Part shown: positions 32,181-40,059 of the stretch, in pieces
Numbering within the stretch: the first letter of the stretch is position 1
Layout: each line of letters starts with the position of its first letter
Assembly: GCA_035476635.1 (NCBI GenBank)
Contig: DATILI010000115.1
Coordinates: 1-56,814, forward strand
Reading direction: 5' to 3'
From: DATILI01 sp035476635
Lineage (GTDB): Bacteria; Pseudomonadota; Gammaproteobacteria; Burkholderiales; Burkholderiaceae_C
Length of the DNA stretch: 56,814 nt
Notes under the pieces: generated by a model
Seen by the model: the letters and a program-made list of their open reading frames with translations, nothing else
Told to the model about the DNA's origin: nothing
The model's database searches: none
Program-made: the position numbers and the translations under genes

Positions 32181-34106
32181 TCAGAGGACGGCTGCCTCGA
32201 GCCAGGACCGGCAGCGCGCCGGTTCGTCCAGTGCGTCGAGCAGGTCGAACACGCCCATGCCCAGCAGGGTATGCATTCGCGCAATCGCGCGATCTAGGTG
32301 CTCAGGACTCTGCGTTGCCAGTTGTACGCTGCGCGGCGCGTCAGGAGCCGCCTGCCCTCGTTCGCGGTACATCGTTTCGACGGCTTGGCTGAGCGTGAGA
32401 GACCGGCATGGAACGCCTTGATCGCGTTGCACGTACGGCGTAAACATCAGTAGAAGGCCTTCGACACCCGGAGTCCTTGGCCAGACCGCCCAGTAGCCGA
32501 CGGCATTGGCCTTGACGAACAGATCCTGATTCAGACCGAGCCGGAACCCATGCGCGGCGAACGCAGGCGCCAACGCCTGCCGTACCTGCACGAACGTCTG
32601 CAGCGGACTCAAGGGTCGGCCGGCGACCGGTGCCGGGGCATCGATCTCGATCAACGACGTGCTGCCATACGGGTGGTGCAGGCGACCGTCGGGTGTCCAG
32701 ACGCAGTGGTCCTCGACGCTGTACACAGTGAGACCCAGCGCATAGGCCAACGGACGCAGCGCCAGATCGGTCTGGCGGTCTGCGGTGCCGCTGCCCTGCA
32801 GGGTGCCCTCGGCGTTGGTGGCGAACTCCAGGTTGAGCCATGGGCCGGGCGTCTCGTCTGGCGAAAACCGGGCTCGCGCGGCGGCCAGGAAGCACTGCAA
32901 GGCAGGCGGGGCGCAGGCATCAGGCGCACAGGACTTCAGACGTTCAAGCTCGGCCAGCGGGTCTTCGCTGTGGTCATTGCTGTCATGCGCTCCCTGCCAC
33001 ACCACCAGCCGCCGCGCGCCGCTGCGCACCAGCCCCAGCGGCACCTGCAGTGCCGGCAGCACGCTGCGCAGCAGCCAGTGCGTGCGCAGGCTTTGCCCTT
33101 CCATCACGGCGATCCGCCGAAAGGCCCTCTGCAGCGCGTCGGATCGCTTTGCCAGCAGTGCGGCGACCACCTTGACTTCGGAGAAGAACATGAAGCCTTC
33201 CGCGGGATGTTCGGCAATGGGTTCCCAGAGCGTTGACGGTGGATCAACCATTCTGGCCAGCGCCTGGATGTCGTCCAGCGGTTGCAGCCATTGCAGCAGG
33301 TGTCGAAACAGCGCACCCCATTGCTGCGCCAGGCGATGTGCATCGCCCCCGTGCCCAAAGTGGGTGACGTACTCGCGAAGCACGCCGTTGTGCCGCAATT
33401 CGGGCACCACGCGCAACCCGCCGGCCTGCGCCAGCGCGATCAGATCCATCTTCAGGTTCCCGCACCCGAACTCTGTCTGTAGTTCCGGCGGCAAGGTGTG
33501 CCCGCCGGGCGCGACGTGCACCGACACCTGCAGTGTTGAGTGCAGCACGGAGCACAGCACATCGACGCGCAGCACTGCGCCGACAAAACGGTACCAGCGC
33601 TCACCGTTGGCCGGCAGCGGCCGTATCTGGAATGCAGACTCGCGGAACAGCGGGGTCCAATGCCCATGCAAGAACTTGGCGAGTTCGGCGTCACTCTGTG
33701 GTGCAGCGTCTGCTTCAGGCGCGGGCGGCGCAGCGGGGGCAGGATCGACTGCCAGCGAAAGCCGAACCAACCGACGACCGTCTGGCAGCGTGACCGAGCC
33801 ATCGAAGTCGTTGAGGACGCACAGGCCTTCTGCGGCGGCTGCAGCCAGGATGGCCTCAACGGTCAGGACCAGGGATCCGGTTGCCGGCGCTAGTGTCAGC
33901 ACAGTGCAGGGTGGCTCCGCTTCAGGCTCCTCTGCCCAGATCATGCTCGGATCGTGCCCTGACAGGTCTTGCTGCAGCCGCGCCAGGCAGCGGTCCAGCC
34001 GCGGGTCGTGCCCACCCGACGCGCGGCGTTGGTGCCAATGGTCCCTGGCACTGTCGGTATCGAACGGGAGTGGGCTGGCATGCCAGACGCGAAATAGCTG
34101 ACTCAT
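32181..34106 (-). CDS. Large protein of unknown function with apparent internal duplication
   Basis: Predicted 641 residues. I recognise no characterised family. There is no signal peptide or membrane span. The start MSQLFRVWHASPLPF, followed by a WAEEP segment, is reminiscent of small cytoplasmic proteins found beside secreted toxins (weak recall). An internal repeat is visible. Residues ~84-112 (EAILAAAAAEGLCVLND...LPDGR) resemble ~449-475 (LRPLAYALGLTVYSVED...TPDGR), and each is followed by a segment of type W/LxPxFxxxxFxI/L at ~150 and ~513. The middle (~230-420) is helical. It stands alone between an AraC gene and a LysE gene. Confidence 0.6.
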   Translation of the reverse strand: MSQLFRVWHASPLPFDTDSARDHWHQRRASGGHDPRLDRCLARLQQDLSGHDPSMIWAEEPEAEPPCTVLTLAPATGSLVLTVEAILAAAAAEGLCVLNDFDGSVTLPDGRRLVRLSLAVDPAPAAPPAPEADAAPQSDAELAKFLHGHWTPLFRESAFQIRPLPANGERWYRFVGAVLRVDVLCSVLHSTLQVSVHVAPGGHTLPPELQTEFGCGNLKMDLIALAQAGGLRVVPELRHNGVLREYVTHFGHGGDAHRLAQQWGALFRHLLQWLQPLDDIQALARMVDPPSTLWEPIAEHPAEGFMFFSEVKVVAALLAKRSDALQRAFRRIAVMEGQSLRTHWLLRSVLPALQVPLGLVRSGARRLVVWQGAHDSNDHSEDPLAELERLKSCAPDACAPPALQCFLAAARARFSPDETPGPWLNLEFATNAEGTLQGSGTADRQTDLALRPLAYALGLTVYSVEDHCVWTPDGRLHHPYGSTSLIEIDAPAPVAGRPLSPLQTFVQVRQALAPAFAAHGFRLGLNQDLFVKANAVGYWAVWPRTPGVEGLLLMFTPYVQRDQGVPCRSLTLSQAVETMYRERGQAAPDAPRSVQLATQSPEHLDRAIARMHTLLGMGVFDLLDALDEPARCRSWLEAAVL

Positions 34107-34147
34107 GCGTGGAATGTTAGGGGATAAGCAGCCGGTCCAAGCAGGCC

Positions 34148-34765
34148 CTATGACTCTCGCTGCGACAGCCCCAAAAAGACGCCAAGCCCTACCATCGTCG
34201 CGCCAGAGAGTCGGGTCAGAACCCGTGCGCGGGCCGCGCGGGCGGCCCTGGATTGAAGCAGACGATGCGCTGCAAACACCGCGACGACATCGACAAGCGT
34301 GTTGAGCACCACACAGATGCTTCCAAGCAATACGATTTGTGGCACCAACGGTTCACTCGGTAAAGCGAACTGTGGCAAGAAGGCGAGGAAGAAGAGCGCG
34401 GTCTTTACGTTCAATGCCTCAACAACGATCCCCTCAACAAACGCGCGGCGCGGCCCGCGCGGTTCAACATTCCCGACTTCAAGGGACGTTTCCTTGCGTA
34501 TGAGAATGCGAAAGCCAAGGTAGATGAGGTAGGCCGCGCCGACGTACTTCACTATGTTGAACGCGAACGCTGACTGGGCAACAAGAAGCGACAAACCAAG
34601 CGCCGCAGCGAGGACGTGGGCCATTCCTCCTATTCCTGTCCCCAAGCACGAAGCCAAGCCCGCTCGACGGCCGCTCGATACTGTCCGAGCGACCACGTAG
34701 GCAATCCCTGGTCCCGGAGTGATTGCGAGAACGCACGCGGCCAATATGAAGGTAATAAATGACAT
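34148..34765 (-). CDS. LysE/RhtB-family amino acid exporter
   Basis: Predicted 205 residues, the standard length. About six hydrophobic spans are present. The N-terminus MSFITFILAACVLAITPGPGIAYVVARTVSSGRRAGLASCLGTGIGGMAHVLAAALGLS has the TPGPG motif and the G-x3-G-x2 pattern of the family, and NVKTALFFLAFLPQFALP is the second hallmark (P-x-F-x-P-Q-F). Members export basic or neutral amino acids or homoserine lactones. Substrate unknown. It is 53 bp downstream of the SGNH-like gene on the same strand. Confidence 0.9.
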   Translation of the reverse strand: MSFITFILAACVLAITPGPGIAYVVARTVSSGRRAGLASCLGTGIGGMAHVLAAALGLSLLVAQSAFAFNIVKYVGAAYLIYLGFRILIRKETSLEVGNVEPRGPRRAFVEGIVVEALNVKTALFFLAFLPQFALPSEPLVPQIVLLGSICVVLNTLVDVVAVFAAHRLLQSRAARAARARVLTRLSGATMVGLGVFLGLSQRES

Positions 34766-34818
34766 GCTGTTTTGCTCAATTCTGGGTGTGTCTTAGAGCT
34801 GGCGGTGGCGGCTGACTC

Positions 34819-36030
34819 TCATGGCTCCTGCTTGTTCGGGCCAAACCACTTCTCCAGTAGGTCCAGTTCCTGGCCGTGCTCCCTGCGGTAGCGCTCGCGG
34901 TCGATACGGATGCGGCCGAGATGGTCTTCCAGGTTGCCAGGCACGAGTCTTGTTCCGAAATCGATGGGGACGGTGTCTTCCTCGACCTTCGTCATCCGGG
35001 CAAGAATTTGCCTGCCCACCACGGTGCGGTAGTGCGAACCTTCCCAATAGTTGCGCATACTCGCGCGCCCGCTGACGTCCGGAACGGTTTCGCTCGTCAC
35101 GCTGTTGAAGCCCGAGAAGTCGAACAGCCCGATGTCGCAGCCCTGCTCCTGCGCTTCGCTGGCGACGCGCACGAGTTGCCGCTTCCAGGCGTCGAGTTCG
35201 CCGCCGAAGCCTCTTCGGTAGAAGTTCTCCAGCGTGATGGCATGCAATGGATTGACATAAATCAAGACACGAATACCGGCCTGGCAAAGCTCGCCGATTG
35301 CGCCCCGAAAAGCAGGCATGGCCGGCATGGCCTTGTTGTTCACGCCTTTGACGGCCAGAACATCCTTGAAGAGGACTTTGGACACGCCGCCGCGGTCGAT
35401 CATGTTTCGAACGATGCAAGCCTCGTCCCTTTGCCCGTGGAATGCGAGGCTCGATCGGCAGACCGCCTCGGTCCGTCCCGCGAGCAAGTCAAGGGAAGCC
35501 ACTGTCATATCGAACGACAGGGCTCTCTTCAGATCAAGCACCGTGCGGCGCAGCCAGTAGCTGGTATCGGATGCCACCAGCTCCGGCGTGAAATCCGGAT
35601 GGCCGCCGTCCAGTGAGAACTCCCAGTAGTCCACGCCCCACACCACGGTATCCAGCCGCGAGGCGACCCTCGCATGCCTGAGCAGTGAGATGGCGTCAGC
35701 GAGCGACCCGCCCGCGATCCCACCGTTGAATACCCGCTTGGCGTTGAAAAACTTCGGGTCCGCGGGCAGCGCCCAATGCGTTCGGGAATTGCCCACGTAC
35801 AGGACTTGCGGCTGGTACTTGTGAACGGCGAAGGTCTTGCCCCATGGCGCCAGTTTTTCTCCCACCGGCTGCAATCGCTGCACGTGAGGAGTCTCCCACT
35901 GGTGGGTAAGAAATGGATCGAGGCTGTAGTTGAGAAAGAGGATCGCCGCCATGGAGCCGAAGACCAGCGCAGCGAAGATGGCGAGATAGCGTGAGAAAGC
36001 GCGATCGGGAATCTGGCTCGGGGAAGTCAC
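34819..36030 (-). CDS. Membrane-anchored SGNH/AlgX-like protein, partner of MBOAT
   Basis: Predicted 403 residues. One membrane anchor is at ~14-34 (YLAIFAALVFGSMAAILFLNYSL); the rest would be periplasmic. The block QVLYVGNSRTHWALPAD, with GNSR as a GDS-like nucleophile motif, and a C-terminal YWEGSHYRTVVGRQIL, where the SHY-type His would complete the catalytic site, fit the SGNH hydrolase/acetyltransferase fold used by AlgX/AlgJ-like proteins. It follows the MBOAT gene by 15 bp. The pair would move acyl groups across the membrane (MBOAT) and onto a periplasmic glycan (SGNH). The glycan is not identified. Confidence 0.7.
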   Translation of the reverse strand: MTSPSQIPDRAFSRYLAIFAALVFGSMAAILFLNYSLDPFLTHQWETPHVQRLQPVGEKLAPWGKTFAVHKYQPQVLYVGNSRTHWALPADPKFFNAKRVFNGGIAGGSLADAISLLRHARVASRLDTVVWGVDYWEFSLDGGHPDFTPELVASDTSYWLRRTVLDLKRALSFDMTVASLDLLAGRTEAVCRSSLAFHGQRDEACIVRNMIDRGGVSKVLFKDVLAVKGVNNKAMPAMPAFRGAIGELCQAGIRVLIYVNPLHAITLENFYRRGFGGELDAWKRQLVRVASEAQEQGCDIGLFDFSGFNSVTSETVPDVSGRASMRNYWEGSHYRTVVGRQILARMTKVEEDTVPIDFGTRLVPGNLEDHLGRIRIDRERYRREHGQELDLLEKWFGPNKQEP

Positions 36031-36045
36031 GGACGATCGCCTTCC

Positions 36046-37566
36046 TCAGAACTGAAAGTAAAGGAAGTTGCTGGGGCGATTGAGGCTGAGGATGCAGGCG
36101 CACAGCATCACCGCCAGGCCAATCGACCACAAGCGCGAGGGCATCCATGCCAGCCAGGGCCAATCCCTGGGTTCGCTCAATTGCTCCAGGCACGGCTCGA
36201 AGCGCCGGAATATCTCCTGGGTGTTGGGCGCGAAGAATGCCAGCAACATGGCAGTTGCAAGGACGGCCAGGCCGAAGGCATCAAAAGAGCGGCTCCAGCC
36301 AAAGCTTGGCTGCAGGCCGAGTGCGCCCAGCGGTGCGACGAGCGTCCTTGCCACCTCCGGCAGAAGAACACCATGGGCGCCGCCCAGGCCTTTGATGACG
36401 CTTATTGCCGTGGTGAAATCGACGGCGCGAAAAAACACCCATGCAAACGCGACAGCGGCGAACGTGAGGCATCTCGCGCTCCACCGGTAGGCATTTCCAG
36501 TACGCCAATTGAGCCTGCGTACCAGTGCTTGCCAGGAATGGTTGATGACCAGGTAAACGCCGTGCAGTGCGCCCCATACAACGAAGGTCCAGCCGGCACC
36601 ATGCCAGAGGCCACCCAGCAGCATGGTGATCATCAAGTTTCTGTAGCGTCCCACGGGGCCGGATCTGTTGCCACCCAGGGGCACATATAGGTAGTCCCGC
36701 AAAAAGCGCGACAAGCTCATGTGCCAACGCCGCCAGAACTCGCTGATGCTTTCCGCCTTGTAGGGCGAGTTGAAGTTCAACGGAAGGCGAATGCCGAACA
36801 TCCGTGACAAGCCGATGGCCATGTCGGAATAGCCGGAGAAATCGAAATACAGCTGAAAGGTGTAGGCCAGTACGCCAAGCCACGCGTCCAGCAGTTGTGG
36901 CGATGCATTGGGCTCGAAGGCATGGTTTGCCAGCGGCGCGATGTTGTCGGCGATGAGCACCTTTTTCGCCAAGCCAACGGCGAATATCGAGATGCCCACT
37001 GCAATGCTCAAGGCCGATGCCCGATAGATCCGGCTTTCTGCGAACTGCGGCATCATTTCCCGGTGATGCAGCACCGGGCCCGCGATCAGGTGAGGGAAGT
37101 AGGTGACGAAGAGTACGTAGTGGACAAATCGATACTCCTGCACCTTGCCCTGGTAGGTGTCGACCAGAAACGCGATCTGGGTGAAGGTGAAGAACGAGAT
37201 GCCGATCGGAAGCGCGACATTGAGCAAGGGAATGCCCGCATCTGAAGCAGCATTGACCGTCAGGATGAAGAAATCCGCGTACTTGTAGTAGGCGATCGCC
37301 AACAAGTTCACTGCGATGGCAAAGCCCAGCAGCTGCTTGCGCACCGCGCCGCTCGCGCGGCTTATGCCGTAGCCGGCGAAGAAGTTGAATGCAATGGAAC
37401 CTCCCAGCAAAAGGAGGTAACGGTGATCCCAGTACCCGTAGAAGAACAAGGATGCAGCCGCCAGCCAGGCCGCCGCCAACTGCTGGTTGACCCGGCCCAG
37501 CCAGAAGAACCCCGCCACGACCAGTGGCAAATAGAACAGCAGGAATTCAAGCGAGTTGAAGAGCAT
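36046..37566 (-). CDS. MBOAT-family O-acyltransferase (AlgI-like)
   Basis: Predicted 506 residues from ATG 37566 (MLFNSLEFLLFYLPLVV); the in-frame start at 37596 is less typical. About ten or more membrane spans are seen. Signature segments include PIGISFFTFTQIAFLVDTYQG, YFPHLIAGPVLHHREMMPQF, LYFDFSGYSDMAIGLSRMFGI, FNSPYKAESISEFWRRWHMSLSRFLRDYLYVPLGGNR and GGLWHGAGWTFVVWGALHG, with the invariant MBOAT His in LWHG. AlgI-type proteins pass acetyl from a cytoplasmic donor across the inner membrane for polysaccharide O-acetylation. No alginate, cellulose or Pel synthase is in the window, so the acceptor is open. Confidence 0.9.
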   Translation of the reverse strand: MLFNSLEFLLFYLPLVVAGFFWLGRVNQQLAAAWLAAASLFFYGYWDHRYLLLLGGSIAFNFFAGYGISRASGAVRKQLLGFAIAVNLLAIAYYKYADFFILTVNAASDAGIPLLNVALPIGISFFTFTQIAFLVDTYQGKVQEYRFVHYVLFVTYFPHLIAGPVLHHREMMPQFAESRIYRASALSIAVGISIFAVGLAKKVLIADNIAPLANHAFEPNASPQLLDAWLGVLAYTFQLYFDFSGYSDMAIGLSRMFGIRLPLNFNSPYKAESISEFWRRWHMSLSRFLRDYLYVPLGGNRSGPVGRYRNLMITMLLGGLWHGAGWTFVVWGALHGVYLVINHSWQALVRRLNWRTGNAYRWSARCLTFAAVAFAWVFFRAVDFTTAISVIKGLGGAHGVLLPEVARTLVAPLGALGLQPSFGWSRSFDAFGLAVLATAMLLAFFAPNTQEIFRRFEPCLEQLSEPRDWPWLAWMPSRLWSIGLAVMLCACILSLNRPSNFLYFQF

Positions 37567-37672
37567 GCTCGGTCTTGAGCAGACTTCTGATCGCACCAGC
37601 TTTCATGTTCTTGATCCTCCCTATGGCTCGCCTTGAATCGCCAAGTGCACTATAGCCCCAGACGGCGGCCCC

Positions 37673-37978
37673 TTACTTGAAAACAGGCCTGAAAAAGCTC
37701 CGCTCGTAGCTCAGGAAGCAACGCGTGTCCGCTGCGTACTGGAAGGCAGCCTGGCACTCGGGATCCTGCATCGACTGAGTTCGGTAGGTCTCGTACGCGG
37801 CCAGGCTCGGGAAACTGAACATGGCCAAGGCCACATCGCTGGCGCCTTCGGACGGCAGGAAGTAGCCATGGTGCTGGCCGCCGAACTTCTCGACCAGCGG
37901 AATCCAGATTTTTCCGTAGTGCTCGAATTCCTTGAGCTTGTACGGATCGATGATGTAGCGAAGGTAGCAAGTAACCAC
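37673..37978 (-). CDS. NIPSNAP-family protein
   Basis: Predicted 101 residues, the size of a single NIPSNAP domain (dimeric alpha-beta barrel). MVTCYLRYIIDPYKLKEFEHYGKIWIPLVEKFGGQHHGYFLPSEGASDVALAMFSFPSLAAYETYRTQSMQDPECQAAFQYA has the usual order of a short strand, the EFExYxxxWIPLVEKFGG segment and the late helix. Bacterial members have no established reaction; the fold resembles small monooxygenases. It is preceded by the membrane protein gene at 38012 on the same strand, with a 33-bp gap. Confidence 0.85.
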   Translation of the reverse strand: MVTCYLRYIIDPYKLKEFEHYGKIWIPLVEKFGGQHHGYFLPSEGASDVALAMFSFPSLAAYETYRTQSMQDPECQAAFQYAADTRCFLSYERSFFRPVFK

Positions 37979-38011
37979 GGCGGCTCCTGTCGGTTTTTGA
38001 GATTGGAGAGC

Positions 38012-38818
38012 TTACTGGCTGGCCCGGATCAAGCGGATGGCTTGCGGCAGCGAGTTGGCTTGGGGGATGAAATAGTCGACCGTTGCGCCCAGGATCACCG
38101 CGCACGCCAAAGCGCCTGCCAGCGGCTTCCAGGTCAGGCGAACGGCGGCGGAAATCCACCCCTCGCGCACGACACGAATGGCGGTGCGGGCCGACACATA
38201 GGAAAACGCCAGCTCGACGGCAACGGCCAGCAATACTTCCCAGCCAAAATACAGCAGCAGCAACGAGCCTGCACCAAAAATCACCGCAAAGCCGATCAGG
38301 AAGATCGCCACCACAGGCACCACGACCACCGCGCCCTCGTCCGCGCTTGCTGCCGCTTCGAACGCTCCGCCGGCAACATTTGACAGCCCTTCTTCCGCCA
38401 GGCCTTCCCCGGAGAAGTCCGCCGAGGCGCCACCGCCGCCAAAGTCGCCACCTTTGCCCGATGCGATGGCAGGAAAGTCGGGTTGGCCTGGTGCGCCGTC
38501 CAGGCTTCCTCCCGAGCCGGGCACGGGAATATCGGCAGGCATGTCGAAGTAGTCGGAGTCGCGCTTGAGCAGTGCCGCGGCCCACAGCCGCACCACAACC
38601 AGGAAAGCGCCGTACCCGACGCCCAGCGTGACCAGGTAGCGCACGGCAAGCGAATCGACGCCTGCCAGCATCTGCAGATGCGATGTCAGCCACATCAGGC
38701 CGAGGATGATCAAGCCGATCCAGAGGCCGTGCAGCCACAGGGTGTGGCGCTGGCGCAGCTCGCGCTCGACCTGTGATTCCCACAGCCGGACGGCGCGCCA
38801 GTTGGACAGGTTTTTCAA
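38012..38818 (-). CDS. Membrane protein of unknown function, alr-linked
   Basis: Predicted 268 residues if it starts at TTG 38818, which overlaps the alr stop by 4 bp (TTGA); the start is uncertain. Hydrophobic spans lie near 30-50 and 65-85, with two more in the C-terminal half (VVVPVVAIFLIGFAVIFGAGSLLLLYFGWEVLLAVAVELAF and LAGALACAVILGATVDYFI). Between the pairs is a ~80-residue Gly/Ala-rich soluble linker (GKGGDFGGGGASADFSGEG). I do not recognise the family. Coupling to alr suggests a cell-envelope role. Confidence 0.65.
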   Translation of the reverse strand: MKNLSNWRAVRLWESQVERELRQRHTLWLHGLWIGLIILGLMWLTSHLQMLAGVDSLAVRYLVTLGVGYGAFLVVVRLWAAALLKRDSDYFDMPADIPVPGSGGSLDGAPGQPDFPAIASGKGGDFGGGGASADFSGEGLAEEGLSNVAGGAFEAAASADEGAVVVVPVVAIFLIGFAVIFGAGSLLLLYFGWEVLLAVAVELAFSYVSARTAIRVVREGWISAAVRLTWKPLAGALACAVILGATVDYFIPQANSLPQAIRLIRASQ

Positions 38819-39927
38819 TCGCCAACCACCACCGGCACGCGCAGCGCCAGCGCGCACATGAGCTCATAGCCCACGGTGCCACCGGCCTGGGCGACCTCGT
38901 CGATGGAGAGCAATGTGCCATTGGGCGCGCGGCCCCAGAGCGTGACGTCGGTGCCGATGCCGACCTCAATGCCCGCTTCCTGCAGCGGCGCGAGGTCGAC
39001 CGTGACCATGTCCATGCTGACACGGCCGACCAGGCGGGTTCGCACACCATTCACGAGGATCGGCGTGCCGGTGTTGCAGTGGCGCGGGTAGCCGTCGGCA
39101 TAGCCACAGGCGACCACGCCGATGCGCAGGGGCTGCTCGGCGATGAAGTTGGAGCCGTAGCCCACGGTGTCGCCGGCCTTGAGTTCCTGCACGCCAATGA
39201 TGCGGCTGGCCAGGGTCATGGTGGGCTGCAGCGCCCAATCCGTGGCGCTGTGCTCGGGGTAATCGGGCGAGCTGCCGTAGATCGCGATGCCCGGGCGCAC
39301 CCAGTCGGCGCGCACCGCGGCATCGCTGCCGGCATGGCGCAAGGTGGCGGCGCTGTTGCCGACGGTGCGCTCGCCCGGCAGGTCGCGCGTGACGGCGTTG
39401 AAGGTCTGCAGCTGCTGCGCGATGCCCTTGGGGCCATCGGCGTCGCTGAAGTGCGTCATCAGCGAGATTTCGTCCACTTGCGGCAGCACGTTCAGGCGGG
39501 TCCAGGCCGCGCGGTAGCGTTCGGGGGCGAAGCCCAGGCGGTTCATGCCGGAGTTCATCTTCAGGAACACGCGGTGCGGCTGGTGGGTCTTGTGAGTGGC
39601 CAGCATGTCGATCTGCGCATCGCAATGCACGGCATGCCAGAGGTTCAGGCGCGAGCAAAGCTCCAGGTCGCGCGCCTCGAAAACGCCTTCGAGCAGCAGG
39701 ATCGGGCCGCGCCAGCCCAGGCGCCGCACGCGCTCTGCTTCATCCAGGTCCAGCAGTGCAAAACCGTCGGCGCCGCGCAGGCCCTCGAACACCCGCTCGA
39801 TGCCGTGGCCGTAGGCGTTGGCCTTCACCACGCCCCAGACTTTGGCGTCCCCGGCCGCCTGGCGCGCGCGCGCCAGGTTGTGGCGCAAAGCTTCGGAATG
39901 GATGGTGGCCTGGATGGGACGTGGCAT
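38815..39927 (-). CDS. alr: Alanine racemase
   Basis: Predicted 370 residues from ATG 39927 (MPRPIQATIHSEALRHNLA); an in-frame start at 40050 would run through the divergent promoter and is rejected. PLP binds Lys of KVWGVVKANAYGHG near 36. The second catalytic residue is Tyr in KAGDTVGYGSNF, and RPGIAIYGSSP and GRVSMDMVTVDL are further family blocks. It interconverts L- and D-alanine for peptidoglycan. It is divergent from lplT and coupled to the downstream membrane protein. Confidence 0.95.
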   Translation of the reverse strand: MPRPIQATIHSEALRHNLARARQAAGDAKVWGVVKANAYGHGIERVFEGLRGADGFALLDLDEAERVRRLGWRGPILLLEGVFEARDLELCSRLNLWHAVHCDAQIDMLATHKTHQPHRVFLKMNSGMNRLGFAPERYRAAWTRLNVLPQVDEISLMTHFSDADGPKGIAQQLQTFNAVTRDLPGERTVGNSAATLRHAGSDAAVRADWVRPGIAIYGSSPDYPEHSATDWALQPTMTLASRIIGVQELKAGDTVGYGSNFIAEQPLRIGVVACGYADGYPRHCNTGTPILVNGVRTRLVGRVSMDMVTVDLAPLQEAGIEVGIGTDVTLWGRAPNGTLLSIDEVAQAGGTVGYELMCALALRVPVVVGD

Positions 39928-39981
39928 GGCGCGGGCTTTTGGGGGAGGCTGGAATGCTGCGGATTTTGGCACCGCCGGCCA

Positions 39982-39990
39982 TGCTATAAC
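39982..39990 (+). promoter_or_regulatory. Extended -10 promoter candidate for lplT
   Basis: TGC-TATAAC (39982-39990) is a good extended -10 element 69 bp before the lplT ATG in the 132-bp alr-lplT gap. TTGGCA (39966-39971) upstream is only 13 bp away, too close for a standard -35, so promoter strength would rest on the extended -10. Confidence 0.45.
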
Positions 39991-40059
39991 CGCTGGACGT
40001 TCGGAGACACCCCACAAATCAACCGGCATCAGCAGCACTGATGCAGCCACAGCCCATTC

